A stretch of DNA of 64,000 nucleotides from Paraburkholderia unamae (GTDB lineage Bacteria > Pseudomonadota > Gammaproteobacteria > Burkholderiales > Burkholderiaceae), in the NCBI RefSeq assembly GCF_003268775.1, contig NZ_QLSU01000047.1, positions 1-64,000 on the forward strand, in the 5' to 3' direction. Both the position numbers and the translations under genes were made by a program. The notes under the pieces were generated by a model, which saw only the letters and a program-made list of their open reading frames with translations, did not search any database and was not told where the DNA came from. Shown here piece by piece: positions 44,170 to 53,081 of the stretch (within the stretch, counting starts at the first letter, position 1; each line of letters begins with the position of its first letter).

Positions 44170-45753
44170 CTAGGCCTTGCTGAACAGTTCCGCCAGCCGC
44201 ATTCTGTGGACCTTGCGCGTACTGGTCTGCGGAATCTCGTGCATGGGCACGAACACCACTTCGCGCGGCACCTTATACGCGGCCAGTGAAGCCCGGCAGT
44301 ATTCAAGCACCGCCGCCTTGTCTAGCGTCGCGCCGCGCGCCAGCACGATCACGGCCGCCACCACTTCGTCGCGCACAGGGTCAGGCAGTCCGGTAACGAA
44401 CGCTTCTTCAATGGCCGGATGGGTGCGCAGCACCTCTTCCACTTCGATCGGCGCCACGTTGATGCCGCCTGTCTTCAGCATCTCCTTGATGCGCCCCTTG
44501 AAGTGCAGGAAACCCTCCGCGTCGAGCACGCCCAGGTCGCCCGTGTGGAAAAAACCGTCGGCGTCAAAGCTCGCCGCCGTCGCTTCCGGATTCTTGAAGT
44601 AGCCGCGCATCACGTGCCCGCGCAGACACACCTCGCCCGCTTCGCCGGCCGGCAGGGTACGCCCGGTTTCCGGACACACGATGCGCACCTCCGTCCCCGG
44701 CAACACGCGTCCTTCGGTTTCCGCGCGCCTGGCCACAGGATCGCTCGCATCGTTCACCGTCGCGAAGCCATAACATTCGGTCAGCCCGTAGCAGTGGCAC
44801 AGCAGCGGCATGGCCGTTGCGATCAGCTTGCGCGACACCTCGGGCGAACCGGACGCCACGCCCTTTCGCAGACCGGAAAGATCGTATTCGCCGCGTTGCG
44901 GGTGCTCGAAGATCGCGTGCACGATATTCGGCGTCGCGCCAAGCGCCGTGCAACGGTAACGGGAGATGAGGTGAAGCGCCTCCGTTGCGTCGAACTGCTG
45001 CTGCATGACGATATGCACGCCATGTGTCCAGCTCGTCAGCAGGAGGTTCTCGCAACCCATTCCCCAGAACAGAGAAACGGGCAGAAACAATGCGTCGTCG
45101 CTATCCAGATGCAGGCGCGCGCCGATATTCCAGGTATTCTCGATCAGGCTGTCGTGCTGCAACAGCACGCCCTTCGGATGCGAAGTGGAGCCCGACGTAT
45201 AGAGCAGGTAAGCAATGTCGCTCGGCTGCACGGCGGAGAGCCGCGTGTGGATGACCGTGTCGGCCACGGCCGCGCCGCGCGCGACGAACGCCTCGTAGCC
45301 AATCGCCTGCGCGGCCGTGCGGTCTCCGAGCATGACCACGCGCTTGAGTCGCGGAAATGTCTCGGACAGCGGCGCGAGCCCGTCGAGCATTTCCACATAG
45401 TCGGCGTTCAGATAGCGATCCACGGTCACGAGCACGGAAATGTCCGCATGATCGAGCACATAGGCCAGTTCCCGCGCGGTGTACCACGTGTTGAGCGCCA
45501 CCATGGTCGCGCCCAGGTACTGGATGGCGAAGTTCACGACCAGCCATTCGATCCGGTTGCCCATCAGGATGCCCACCTTGTCGCCGGGCATGACGCCCTC
45601 GGCCTGCAAGGCCTTCGCGAACTCGATCGCCAGATCGCGAAACTGCGCGAAGGTGACCGTGCGCCCTTCGAAACTGGCTGCGGGACGCTCGGGAAAGCGC
45701 ACGGCCAGCTCCTCGACTAGCGCAGCGAGCGTCCGGCTTTCAGGCTTGTTCAT
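44170..45753 (-). CDS. Acyl-CoA synthetase (AMP-binding)
   Basis: A 527-residue ANL-family ligase. It has the P-loop LLYTSGSTSHPKGVLLQH (~190), the A5 motif CYGLTECYG, the A7 TGDLGVLD, the A8 hinge KGRIKEMLKTGGINVAP, and the C-terminal lysine in STRKVHRMRL. It activates a carboxylic acid to its CoA thioester. A TetR-type dyad operator lies 50-70 bp upstream of the ATG and a terminator follows, so it is a single-gene unit of the putative TetR regulon. The acid is unknown. Confidence 0.92.
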   Translation of the reverse strand: MNKPESRTLAALVEELAVRFPERPAASFEGRTVTFAQFRDLAIEFAKALQAEGVMPGDKVGILMGNRIEWLVVNFAIQYLGATMVALNTWYTARELAYVLDHADISVLVTVDRYLNADYVEMLDGLAPLSETFPRLKRVVMLGDRTAAQAIGYEAFVARGAAVADTVIHTRLSAVQPSDIAYLLYTSGSTSHPKGVLLQHDSLIENTWNIGARLHLDSDDALFLPVSLFWGMGCENLLLTSWTHGVHIVMQQQFDATEALHLISRYRCTALGATPNIVHAIFEHPQRGEYDLSGLRKGVASGSPEVSRKLIATAMPLLCHCYGLTECYGFATVNDASDPVARRAETEGRVLPGTEVRIVCPETGRTLPAGEAGEVCLRGHVMRGYFKNPEATAASFDADGFFHTGDLGVLDAEGFLHFKGRIKEMLKTGGINVAPIEVEEVLRTHPAIEEAFVTGLPDPVRDEVVAAVIVLARGATLDKAAVLEYCRASLAAYKVPREVVFVPMHEIPQTSTRKVHRMRLAELFSKA

Positions 45754-45802
45754 GTGTCTCTCTCCAGATGTTTTCAGATCAATGGCTTTGTCTTGCGATT
45801 CA

Positions 45803-45823
45803 TTTTAAACACATTGTATAAAC
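45803..45823. promoter_or_regulatory. TetR-regulon dyad, site A
   Basis: TTTTAAACA-N3-TGTATAAAC. The arms are complementary at seven of nine positions. It lies between the TetR gene and the first ligase, 50 bp before the ligase start. One of seven related sites in this part of the window. Confidence 0.7.
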
Positions 45824-45968
45824 TCGACGTTTTTTATAAGTATACGTATTTACCCTGCGCCTGGTGAAGACGCCGCGCCGCGGAACCGGAGGGGGTGGAA
45901 AACGGGAATCGACGCGCGGCGCGCAAGCGCCGCCGTGAATGGAAAGCGGGATATTCGCAGTGCGGCGT

Positions 45969-46589
45969 TCAGGCGCCGAAACGCGCCATCATCGCGTCGA
46001 CGAGAAAGCGTTCCAGTTGGGGCGCGCCCAGCGACAGGCCGCTGATCGAACCTTCAATCGCGAGCCCGGCCACGACGCCGAGCAAAATGACCGCGAACTC
46101 TTCCTGAGCCTCCGGCTGGCTGTGCGGAAAGGCCTCCTTCAAGACGCCGGCTATCTGGTGATAGAAGCCCGTCCTCAACTTCGCCAGCCGCTCCATGAGG
46201 GCTTCGGAACCGAGCGCGTCCAGCCAGGTTTCCGCGAACAGCGTGGTCCAGCTGCGCCATTCCAGAATGTCCTCGGCAAGCAGGGCCGCTACCTTGTTCA
46301 CCCGCGCGGCGGGCTCGCTCGCCTGCAACAGCTTGCGCAGCCCGGCCATGCGCCGGTCCATCAGGTGCTCGAGCAGGCTCAGGAACAGGTCGTCGCGCCC
46401 CTTGAAGTTGTAATAGATCGCGCCGCGCGTGACGCCGGCCGCTTTCGCGATACCTTCGAACGAGACCGCGCGCACGCCGTTGCGCCGGATCAGGCGCGCG
46501 GCGGCGGTCAGGATGCGGGTAGGCGCCTCCTGCGAGTAATCGATACGATCGGGCGCGTCCGCCTGAACGTCCTTATCATCCGTCTGCAT
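45969..46589 (-). CDS. TetR-family regulator, likely master of the 44-60 kb cluster
   Basis: A 206-residue TetR protein with an N-terminal HTH (TRILTAAARLIRRNGVRAVSFEGIAKAAGVTRGAIYYNFKGRDDLFLSLLEHLM) and a helical ligand domain. The chosen start is the ATG of MQTDDKD; the longer upstream frame is not TetR-like. It carries one copy of the regulon dyad (46706-46726) upstream, suggesting autoregulation. TetR proteins beside acyl-CoA genes usually respond to an acyl-CoA; the ligand here is unknown. Confidence 0.93.
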   Translation of the reverse strand: MQTDDKDVQADAPDRIDYSQEAPTRILTAAARLIRRNGVRAVSFEGIAKAAGVTRGAIYYNFKGRDDLFLSLLEHLMDRRMAGLRKLLQASEPAARVNKVAALLAEDILEWRSWTTLFAETWLDALGSEALMERLAKLRTGFYHQIAGVLKEAFPHSQPEAQEEFAVILLGVVAGLAIEGSISGLSLGAPQLERFLVDAMMARFGA

Positions 46590-46705
46590 TGACAAGCCAT
46601 CTCCCTGATTCGCCGGATATTGCGCATGCCGGCGCATGGTCATTTCGAATGGACAAATGCGCGGGCATTCGAAATATCGCGTTGCCGCACGCACCTGGCG
46701 CCGTT

Positions 46706-46726
46706 TTTTGCACAGCGTGTATATAT
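46706..46726. promoter_or_regulatory. TetR-regulon dyad, site E (upstream of tetR)
   Basis: TTTTGCACA-N3-TGTATATAT, 117 bp upstream of the TetR start. It matches the arm pattern of the other sites, though it is one of the weaker copies. Confidence 0.6.
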
Positions 46727-46803
46727 TAGCATCCCGGCAATGGCACGGGCGCCGGCGCAGCGGGAGAGGAAGGCGGGTTGTGAAGGTGACCGGCGACGGC
46801 GCG

Positions 46804-47664
46804 CTAGCGGCCCTGAAAATCCGGTGCGCGCTTTTCGCGGAAGGCATCCACGCCCTCGCGGCAATCGAAGCTGGAGGCATGACGAAGCCGCGCCTGGCGT
46901 TCGAGCCGCAGCGCGTCGCCGAGCGTGGCGTCCGCTCCGCTCGCGAGCAGGCGCTTCAGGCGCGCCAGCATGAGCGGGCTGTTCGCGGCCAGCGTGTCGG
47001 CGAGCGCTGCGGTTACGGATTCGAGCGAGGCGTCGTCCACCACACGATGAATCAGCGCCGCCAATAGCGGATCGTCGGCGGGGAGCATGTCACCGGTGAA
47101 CAGCAGAAACTTCGCGTGCGCGGGCGGCAAGCGGCGTGGCAAGCGCGCGCTCGCGCCGGAGCCCGGCAGCGCGCCGATCTTCGCGTGGCCGTCGCCAATG
47201 CGGGCGCTGCGCGCGGCGACGATCAAATCGCAGCACAAAAGCATTTCGAGGCCGCCGCCCACCGCGAGCCCGTTCACGGCCGCCAGCACGGGCTTGCTCA
47301 CGCGTTCGAGGCGGCGCATCAAGGCCGCGCATTGATCGACGAGGCGGTCCGCGCGGCGCGTGCCGCCGTCGCCCTGCGCGGCTTGCGCTTGCTGGAGCGT
47401 CTGACTGAGCCCGTGCAGATCGGCGCCCGCACAGAACGCGCGACCGGCCCCGGTGAGCACCAGCACGCTCACGCGGTCATCGCGCTGGGCCTCGCGCAAG
47501 GCGAGCCCCAACGTGTGCACCAGCGATCTGTCCAGCGCGTTGAGCCGCGCCGGGCGCTCGATGCGCAGCCATCGCACGCGGCCGCGCGTCTCGACGCGCA
47601 GGCCGCAAGCGTCCGTTCCCGCACTATCCATCGGACTGCTTATCGTTTTCGGCATGCGCGGCAT
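46804..47664 (-). CDS. Enoyl-CoA hydratase/isomerase (crotonase) family
   Basis: A 286-residue crotonase. It has the oxyanion-hole segments RAFCAGADLHGL and AVNGLAVGGGLEMLLCCDLIVAARSARIG, followed by the expected LPGSGASARLPR. It hydrates or isomerises an unsaturated acyl-CoA. It is last in the ALDH-ligase-unknown-CaiB-crotonase operon, 6 bp after the transferase. No strong ribosome site precedes any of its in-frame ATGs, so the start (47664, 47655 or 47631) is uncertain. Confidence 0.9.
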   Translation of the reverse strand: MPRMPKTISSPMDSAGTDACGLRVETRGRVRWLRIERPARLNALDRSLVHTLGLALREAQRDDRVSVLVLTGAGRAFCAGADLHGLSQTLQQAQAAQGDGGTRRADRLVDQCAALMRRLERVSKPVLAAVNGLAVGGGLEMLLCCDLIVAARSARIGDGHAKIGALPGSGASARLPRRLPPAHAKFLLFTGDMLPADDPLLAALIHRVVDDASLESVTAALADTLAANSPLMLARLKRLLASGADATLGDALRLERQARLRHASSFDCREGVDAFREKRAPDFQGR

Positions 47665-47670
47665 CGCACG

Positions 47671-48834
47671 CTATGCGGCGCGACTGGCGGGACTCGCGCC
47701 ATCAACGCGCTCGATCAATGCAGCGGGCACGTCCCAGCCTTCGAGGATCTCGCGGTTATGCTGCCCAGGCGTCGCGGGACCGCTGTGCACGCCCGCCTGC
47801 GTGCGACTGAAGCGCGGCGCCGGGGCTGGCTGGATCACGCCGTCCACCTCGATGAAATTGTCGCGCGCGACGTTCTGCTCATGGCGAGGCGCCTCATGTA
47901 GATCGAGGACGGGCGCGAAGCACGCGTCCGTGCCGGCGAGCAGCGCGCTCCATTCGTCGCGGGTGCGGGTCTTGAAGAGTTCGACGGTCTTCGCCTTGAG
48001 CGCAGGCCAGTGCGCTTCGTTCATCTGATCGCGAAAGGCGTCGTCCGTCACGCCGCAGCGTTCGAGCAGGAGTGCGTAGAAATGCGGCTCGATCGCGCCC
48101 ACGCAAATATACTTGCCGTCCGCGCAGGCGTAGGTGCCGTAGAAGTGCGAGCCACCCGCGACGATATTGGTCTCGCGTCCGTCGCGCCAGGAACCGTGCG
48201 CGAGAAAACCGTGAATCATCGCGCCGAGCAGGTTCGAGCCGTCGAGCATCGCGGAGTCGACGATCTGGCCGCGACCCGACCGGCGCGCCTCGAACAGCGC
48301 AGACAGCACGCCGAACGCGAGCATCATGCCGCCGCCGCCAAAGTCGCCGACGAGGTTCAGCGGCGGCGTGGGCGGCACGTCGGCCGGGCCCATCTCGTGG
48401 AGCAGGCCCGTCAAGGCGAGGTAGTTGATGTCGTGCCCGGCGGCCTGGGCGAGCGGCCCGGTCTGCCCCCAGCCGGTCACACGTCCGTACACGAGCTTCG
48501 GATTGCGCCCCTGGCAATCGTCGGGACCAATGCCTAACCGCTCCATCACGCCGGGCCGAAATCCTTCGATGATGGCGTCGGCCTTTTCGCACAGATGCAG
48601 CATGACGTCCCGCGCTTCGGGGTGCTTCAGATCGAGCGTCAGCGAACGGCGGCCGCGCGCCATCACGTCGAAGCGCGTGCCGAGCATGGGATACGGATTG
48701 GGCGCGCCCGGCACGGGCGGCCGGTCGATGCGGATCACCTCCGCCCCCATGTCGGCCAGCATCATCGCCGCGAACGGGCAAGGCCCGATGCCGACCATCT
48801 CGATGATGCGCAGCCCCTCCAGTGGTCCTGCCAT
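47671..48834 (-). CDS. CaiB/BaiF-family protein (alpha-methylacyl-CoA racemase-like)
   Basis: A 387-residue family III CoA-transferase-fold protein. It begins LEGLRIIEMVGIGPCPFAAMMLADMGAEVIRIDRP and carries LVGDFGGGGMMLAFGVLSALFEA with the acidic residue conserved in alpha-methylacyl-CoA racemases. In contrast to the ict-like gene at 40 kb it follows the AMACR pattern. It probably epimerises a 2-methylacyl-CoA, an intermediate of branched, isoprenoid or sterol side chains. Confidence 0.88.
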   Translation of the reverse strand: MAGPLEGLRIIEMVGIGPCPFAAMMLADMGAEVIRIDRPPVPGAPNPYPMLGTRFDVMARGRRSLTLDLKHPEARDVMLHLCEKADAIIEGFRPGVMERLGIGPDDCQGRNPKLVYGRVTGWGQTGPLAQAAGHDINYLALTGLLHEMGPADVPPTPPLNLVGDFGGGGMMLAFGVLSALFEARRSGRGQIVDSAMLDGSNLLGAMIHGFLAHGSWRDGRETNIVAGGSHFYGTYACADGKYICVGAIEPHFYALLLERCGVTDDAFRDQMNEAHWPALKAKTVELFKTRTRDEWSALLAGTDACFAPVLDLHEAPRHEQNVARDNFIEVDGVIQPAPAPRFSRTQAGVHSGPATPGQHNREILEGWDVPAALIERVDGASPASRAA

Positions 48835-48884
48835 GTCGTCTCTCCTCCAGTGTGTCGTGTCGATGCCGGGTGACGCCGGCGGAT

Positions 48885-49679
48885 TCAGTACTGGCCTTCG
48901 CCTGCGGGCGGCTTCTGGCGGCCCACGCGTTCATAGAAGTGCACCGGGATCGCTTCGGCCTTCTTGTAGAGCAGCCACGCGCAGGGCCGCGAGGCGTCGG
49001 GGTCGAACGCGGTGACCCAGAGCGGATGGCCGCCCCATTCCATCGGCAGGATTTCGTTGACCGCGCAATGCGCGCAGTAGTACGGCACGTTTTCCTGGCC
49101 CCACGACCAGTCGTGCGCCTGCGCGGTCACGCCGAACTCGTAGGGCGGCCCGAGGCGCGATGGCGAGCCGTCGGCCGGATCGCCCCGCCGCATGCGGCCG
49201 CCGGACCCGCAAGGGTCGAGCCGGATCGTGTACTTCTCGTCGTCCTCCTCGACCGTGACGCCATTGGCGCCCGGCTCTGCCGTGAAGGCATGCGAGCGCA
49301 TCATTTCCGCGCAAAGCTGCGCGCGCTCCTCCACCGTCATTTTCAGGAACGCCTTCCACGTGCGCCGTAGCATCCACGTCGACTGGACGTCACGCAGCAT
49401 CTCGCCCACCGCGTCCTCGCCCCAGCGTTGCGCAATGCGCGTGAGCGAGTCCCACACCCAGTCGGCGCTGAGGTCGTGTACGGGCTTGCGCTCGTTCAGC
49501 GCGTAGCGCACCAGCGCTTTCGCGCGCTCCGCGTCGCCTGCGTCGATGGCTTCGCAAAGCAGGCGCTCGGTCGATTCGCCCAGGGTGCGCCAGTCGTCGC
49601 GGCGCAGCGGGCGTCCGATCTTGTCGAACGGTTCGGGTTGGATCGCCTGGATTTCGGCTTTGACTTCGGTCTCGGTCAC
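48885..49679 (-). CDS. Unknown 264-residue Cys-containing protein of the catabolic operon
   Basis: 264 residues, with no family that I recognise. The N-terminal ~110 residues are helical and acidic. The C-terminal part holds DPCGSGGRMRRG (~160) and YYCAHCAVNEILPMEWGGHPLW (~210), so three cysteines and a nearby His could bind a metal. The last part is rich in Trp/aromatics and ends near FYERVGRQKPP. It starts with GTG overlapping the stop of the ligase gene (GTGA), behind a perfect AGGAGG, so it is strongly coupled to the ligase. No signal peptide. It is probably needed with the ligase, but its activity cannot be named. Confidence 0.72.
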   Translation of the reverse strand: MTETEVKAEIQAIQPEPFDKIGRPLRRDDWRTLGESTERLLCEAIDAGDAERAKALVRYALNERKPVHDLSADWVWDSLTRIAQRWGEDAVGEMLRDVQSTWMLRRTWKAFLKMTVEERAQLCAEMMRSHAFTAEPGANGVTVEEDDEKYTIRLDPCGSGGRMRRGDPADGSPSRLGPPYEFGVTAQAHDWSWGQENVPYYCAHCAVNEILPMEWGGHPLWVTAFDPDASRPCAWLLYKKAEAIPVHFYERVGRQKPPAGEGQY

Positions 49680-51358
49680 GGCTTGACGCCTCCTTTCTCC
49701 GGTTTGGAACTCGCTGCGCCAAACTGCTCGCGCAACGCCGTTTTCATGATCTTGCCGGTCGCGGTGTGCGGCATCGATTCGATGAAGATCACGTGCTCCG
49801 GCATCCACCACTTCGCCACCCGCTCGCGCAGCCAGGCCTTGACGTCGGCTTGCGCGACTGCGGCGCCCGCCTCGCGTGTGAGGAGCATGGCGGGACGCTC
49901 GCCCCACTTCGGATCGTCCACGCCGATCACGGCGACTTCGGCAACACCCGGGCAGCCCATTGCGGCGTTTTCCAGTTCGATGGAGCTGATCCACTCGCCG
50001 CCCGACTTGATGACGTCCTTCGCGCGATCGACGATGCGCATGTAGCCGCGCTCGTCGATGGTCGCAATGTCGCCGGTGTCGAACCAGTCATCGGCGTCGC
50101 GCCGGTCACGCGCGTGGCCGCCTTCGCTGTCGAAATAGCGGTCCACCACCCACGGTCCGCGCACGGCAAGGCGGCCTCGCTGCACGCCGTCGCGCGGCAG
50201 CGTGCGCCCCTCGTCGTCGCGCAGCACCATTTCGACGCCGAACGGCGCGCGGCCCTGCGTGCATTTGAGTTCGAGCTGCCGCGCTGGCGACAGCGCGGCC
50301 GCGCTCGCGCAGAGCATGCCGGACGACCCCACGGGCGACAGTTCCGTCGCGCCCCACATGTGCGCGACGCTCACGCCGTAGCGCTGCTCGAATGCTTCGA
50401 TCATCGAAGGCGGCGCCGCCGCGCCGCCGATGATGAGCCGCTCCAGCACGCCAAGATCGCCGCCCTCGCGCTCCAGGTGCGCCAGCACGGCGAGCCACAC
50501 GGTCGGTACGGCGGCGGTGAGCGTCACGCGCTCGTCCACGATGAGGCGCTGCAACGCCGGCGCGGCGAGATCCGGGCCCGGCATGACGAGCTTCGCGCCG
50601 ACAGCGGCCGCCGCATGCGGAATGCCCCAGGCGTTGGCGTGGAACATCGGCACGACGGGCAGCGCACTCGTGCGCGCGGACATGCCGAGCAGGTCCGGCT
50701 GGCAAACGGACCACGCGTGCAGGACCGTGGATCGATGCGTGTAGAGCACGCCCTTGGGATTGCCGGTCGTGCCCGAGGTGTAGCAAAGCCCGGCGGGACT
50801 GTTCTCGTCGAGTTCGGCCCACGGCTCGTCGCCGTTCTGCCTGGCCAGCAGGTCCTCGTAGCAGAGCAGCCGCGCAGCCTCCTGCGGCGGCATGTGCTCG
50901 CCATCGGTCAGGATGACGAAGTGTTCAACAGTTTCGAGGCGTGGCGCAATCTGCCTGACCAGATCGACGAAGCTGAGATCGAAGAACAGGACGCGGTCGC
51001 GCGCATGATTCACGATATAGACGATCTGATCGACGAAAAGACGCGGATTGATCGTATGCGCGACCGCACCCATGCCCGAGATGCCGTACCAGCACTCCAG
51101 ATGGCGAACGGTGTTCCAGGCGAGCGTGCCCACCCGGTCGCCTGCCTGCACGCCGAGCGCGCGCAGCGCGCCGGCCACACGTTTGGCCCGCGTGTGCGCC
51201 TGCGCCCACGTGCTTCGGTGCAGCGGGCCTTCCACCGTGCGCGTCACGATTTCCGTGGCCGGGTGATTGAGCGCCGCGTGATCGATGAGCTTCCAGATCA
51301 GCAACGGCCAATGTTGCATCGAGCCGGTCATGGCGGGGTTTTTTTCAAGGTCTGTCAT
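49676..51358 (-). CDS. Long-chain-type acyl-CoA ligase (AMP-binding)
   Basis: About 560 residues. It has the P-loop CYTSGTTGNPKGVLYTH, MWGATELSP, TGDIATID, and the hinge/C-terminal KDVIKSGGEWISSIELE and TGKIMKTALRE. It belongs to the FadD-like group used for fatty or aromatic side-chain acids. The frame opens earlier; the ATG at 51379 overlaps the ALDH stop (ATGA), 51358 begins MTDLEKN, and 51331 begins MTGSMQ, close to the usual family N-terminus. The operon position is second after the ALDH. Confidence 0.9.
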   Translation of the reverse strand: MTDLEKNPAMTGSMQHWPLLIWKLIDHAALNHPATEIVTRTVEGPLHRSTWAQAHTRAKRVAGALRALGVQAGDRVGTLAWNTVRHLECWYGISGMGAVAHTINPRLFVDQIVYIVNHARDRVLFFDLSFVDLVRQIAPRLETVEHFVILTDGEHMPPQEAARLLCYEDLLARQNGDEPWAELDENSPAGLCYTSGTTGNPKGVLYTHRSTVLHAWSVCQPDLLGMSARTSALPVVPMFHANAWGIPHAAAAVGAKLVMPGPDLAAPALQRLIVDERVTLTAAVPTVWLAVLAHLEREGGDLGVLERLIIGGAAAPPSMIEAFEQRYGVSVAHMWGATELSPVGSSGMLCASAAALSPARQLELKCTQGRAPFGVEMVLRDDEGRTLPRDGVQRGRLAVRGPWVVDRYFDSEGGHARDRRDADDWFDTGDIATIDERGYMRIVDRAKDVIKSGGEWISSIELENAAMGCPGVAEVAVIGVDDPKWGERPAMLLTREAGAAVAQADVKAWLRERVAKWWMPEHVIFIESMPHTATGKIMKTALREQFGAASSKPEKGGVKP

Positions 51359-51375
51359 GTCGTTGCGCGGTGGCC

Positions 51376-52815
51376 TCATGCGCCCACGATCGCCTTGGTT
51401 TCCAGATATTCGGCGAACGCGTGCTCGCCCCACTCGCGGCCGTTGCCCGATTGCTTGTAGCCGCCGAACGGCGCGTCGGTGTCGAGGCTTGCGCCGTTGA
51501 GCACCACCTGCCCCGCGCGCAAGCGTGCCGCAACGCGCCGTGCCTCGCCGGGCTCGCCCTGTACGTAGGCGGCGAGTCCATAAGGCGTGTCGTTGGCGAT
51601 CGCGATCGCGTCCTCCTCGCTGTCGTAGCCGATCATCACGAGCACCGGCCCGAAGATCTCCTCACGTGCGATCGTCATGTCGTTGTGCACATCCGCGAAC
51701 ACCGTGGGCCGCACGTAAAAGCCGCGTTCGACGCCATCGGGCCGCCCCGGGCCGCCCGCCACGAGCGTGGCGCCCTCCTCCATGCCGCGGCGAATCAGGC
51801 CCTGGATCTTTTCGAACTGCGCGCGCGAGGCCACCGGTCCGATGGTGATTTGCGTGCCTGGTGCGCCTGGCCCGGCCGCGATCGCTTGCGCCGCGCGCCG
51901 CGCATAGTCGCTCGCCTGCGCGAGACGCTCGCGCGGCACCAGCATGCGCGAAGGCGCGTTGCATGACTGCCCCGAGTTCAGCATGATCGTGCGCACGCCG
52001 TCGACCACGGCCGCTTCGAGGTCCGCGCTGCGCAAGATGAGGTTGGCGGACTTGCCACCCAGTTCCTGGCTCACGCGCTTGACGGTAGGCGCCGCGTTCA
52101 GCGCGACCTGCACGCCCGCGCGCGTCGAGCCCGTGAACGACACCATGTCGACGTCCGGATGGCGGCTCAACACCGAGCCAACCGTCGCGCCATCGCCATG
52201 CACCAGATTGAAGACGCCGGCGGGCGTCTGCGCCTCGTCGAGGATTTCAGCGAACAAGGTGGCCGAAAAGGGCGCCAGCTCGGAGGGCTTGAGCACCATC
52301 GTGCAGCCGGTGGCGAGCGCGGGCGCAACCTTGCACGCGATCTGGTTGAGCGGCCAGTTCCACGGCGTGATCAGCGCGCACACGCCGATCGGCTCGGAAA
52401 CAATGCGCGAGCGCCCCGCGTCGTGCTCGAACGCATAACGATCGAGCACCTCGCGCGCCGAGCGCAAATGGGCGAGCCCGAGATCGACCTGGAGACCGGC
52501 GGCCAGCCACGCGGGCGCGCCCATCTCGCGGCGCACGGCGTCGGCGAGTTCGGCGCGGCGCGCCGAGTAACACTCGATGATCCGCTCCAGCAGTTGCTTG
52601 CGCGCCGCCAGCGTCGAGCAGCCGAACGTTTCGAAGGCGGCGCGCGCCGCGCGCACCGCGTCATCGACATCCGCCTCGCCGCCCAGCGCAAGCGTGCCGC
52701 AGCCGGATTCCTCAGCCGGATCGACGATCTCCAGCGTGCCGCCCGCGCCCGCTTCGATCCACCGGCCGTCAATGTAGTGATGCAGGTTGTTACGCCATTC
52801 TCCGCCTTCGCTCAT
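51376..52815 (-). CDS. Aldehyde dehydrogenase
   Basis: A 479-residue NAD(P)-dependent ALDH. It has TPWNWPLNQI, the glycine motif FTGSTRAG, catalytic Glu in ELGGKSANL, and catalytic Cys in NSGQSCNAPSRM. It oxidises an aldehyde to the acid that the following ligase would activate. GGGAGGGG precedes the ATG. It is first gene of the minus-strand operon; its promoter (-35 TTGATC, -10 TACAAT) is covered by a TetR-type dyad. Confidence 0.95.
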   Translation of the reverse strand: MSEGGEWRNNLHHYIDGRWIEAGAGGTLEIVDPAEESGCGTLALGGEADVDDAVRAARAAFETFGCSTLAARKQLLERIIECYSARRAELADAVRREMGAPAWLAAGLQVDLGLAHLRSAREVLDRYAFEHDAGRSRIVSEPIGVCALITPWNWPLNQIACKVAPALATGCTMVLKPSELAPFSATLFAEILDEAQTPAGVFNLVHGDGATVGSVLSRHPDVDMVSFTGSTRAGVQVALNAAPTVKRVSQELGGKSANLILRSADLEAAVVDGVRTIMLNSGQSCNAPSRMLVPRERLAQASDYARRAAQAIAAGPGAPGTQITIGPVASRAQFEKIQGLIRRGMEEGATLVAGGPGRPDGVERGFYVRPTVFADVHNDMTIAREEIFGPVLVMIGYDSEEDAIAIANDTPYGLAAYVQGEPGEARRVAARLRAGQVVLNGASLDTDAPFGGYKQSGNGREWGEHAFAEYLETKAIVGA

Positions 52816-52841
52816 TTGCCCCTCCCTGGTGTCTGTTTTTT

Positions 52842-52870
52842 GATTGTACATCGTGTTTAAAATCGATCAA
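52842..52870 (-). promoter_or_regulatory. Promoter of the ALDH operon with TetR-regulon dyad, site B
   Basis: Dyad GATTGTACA-N3-TGTTTAAAA at 52842-52862. On the minus strand, TTGATC (52865-52870) and TACAAT (52843-52848) are 16 bp apart, so the dyad covers the -10 and most of the spacer. The ALDH ATG is about 27 bp below. Confidence 0.72.
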
Positions 52871-53007
52871 CTAAGGGATTTAACGGATATTTCCAGGCCG
52901 ACACCTCTTTGCACCCACACTCCGGAGCCACGCACTGATTGGCTGTATCGTCCACAATAAGGGCATTTTCCGCGTCCCACCCAGCTCGGATCTACAAACC
53001 ATTTGAA

Positions 53008-53028
53008 TTTTGAACACGCTGTATGTAG
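53008..53028 (+). promoter_or_regulatory. TetR-regulon dyad, site C
   Basis: TTTTGAACA-N3-TGTATGTAG, in the spacer of a plus-strand promoter candidate (TTGAAT 53003-53008, 17 bp, TAGACT 53026-53031) for the lactonase-thiolase operon. Confidence 0.7.
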
Positions 53029-53050
53029 ACTCGAAAAGAAAAAATTCCTC

Positions 53051-53071
53051 TTTTGTACACTCTGTTCAATA
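53051..53071 (+). promoter_or_regulatory. TetR-regulon dyad, site D
   Basis: TTTTGTACA-N3-TGTTCAATA. The arms match at seven of nine positions. The centre is 43 bp from site C; it lies just before the lactonase-like start codon at 53082, so a bound repressor would also block elongation. Confidence 0.7.
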
Positions 53072-53081
53072 AGGACTTTCA

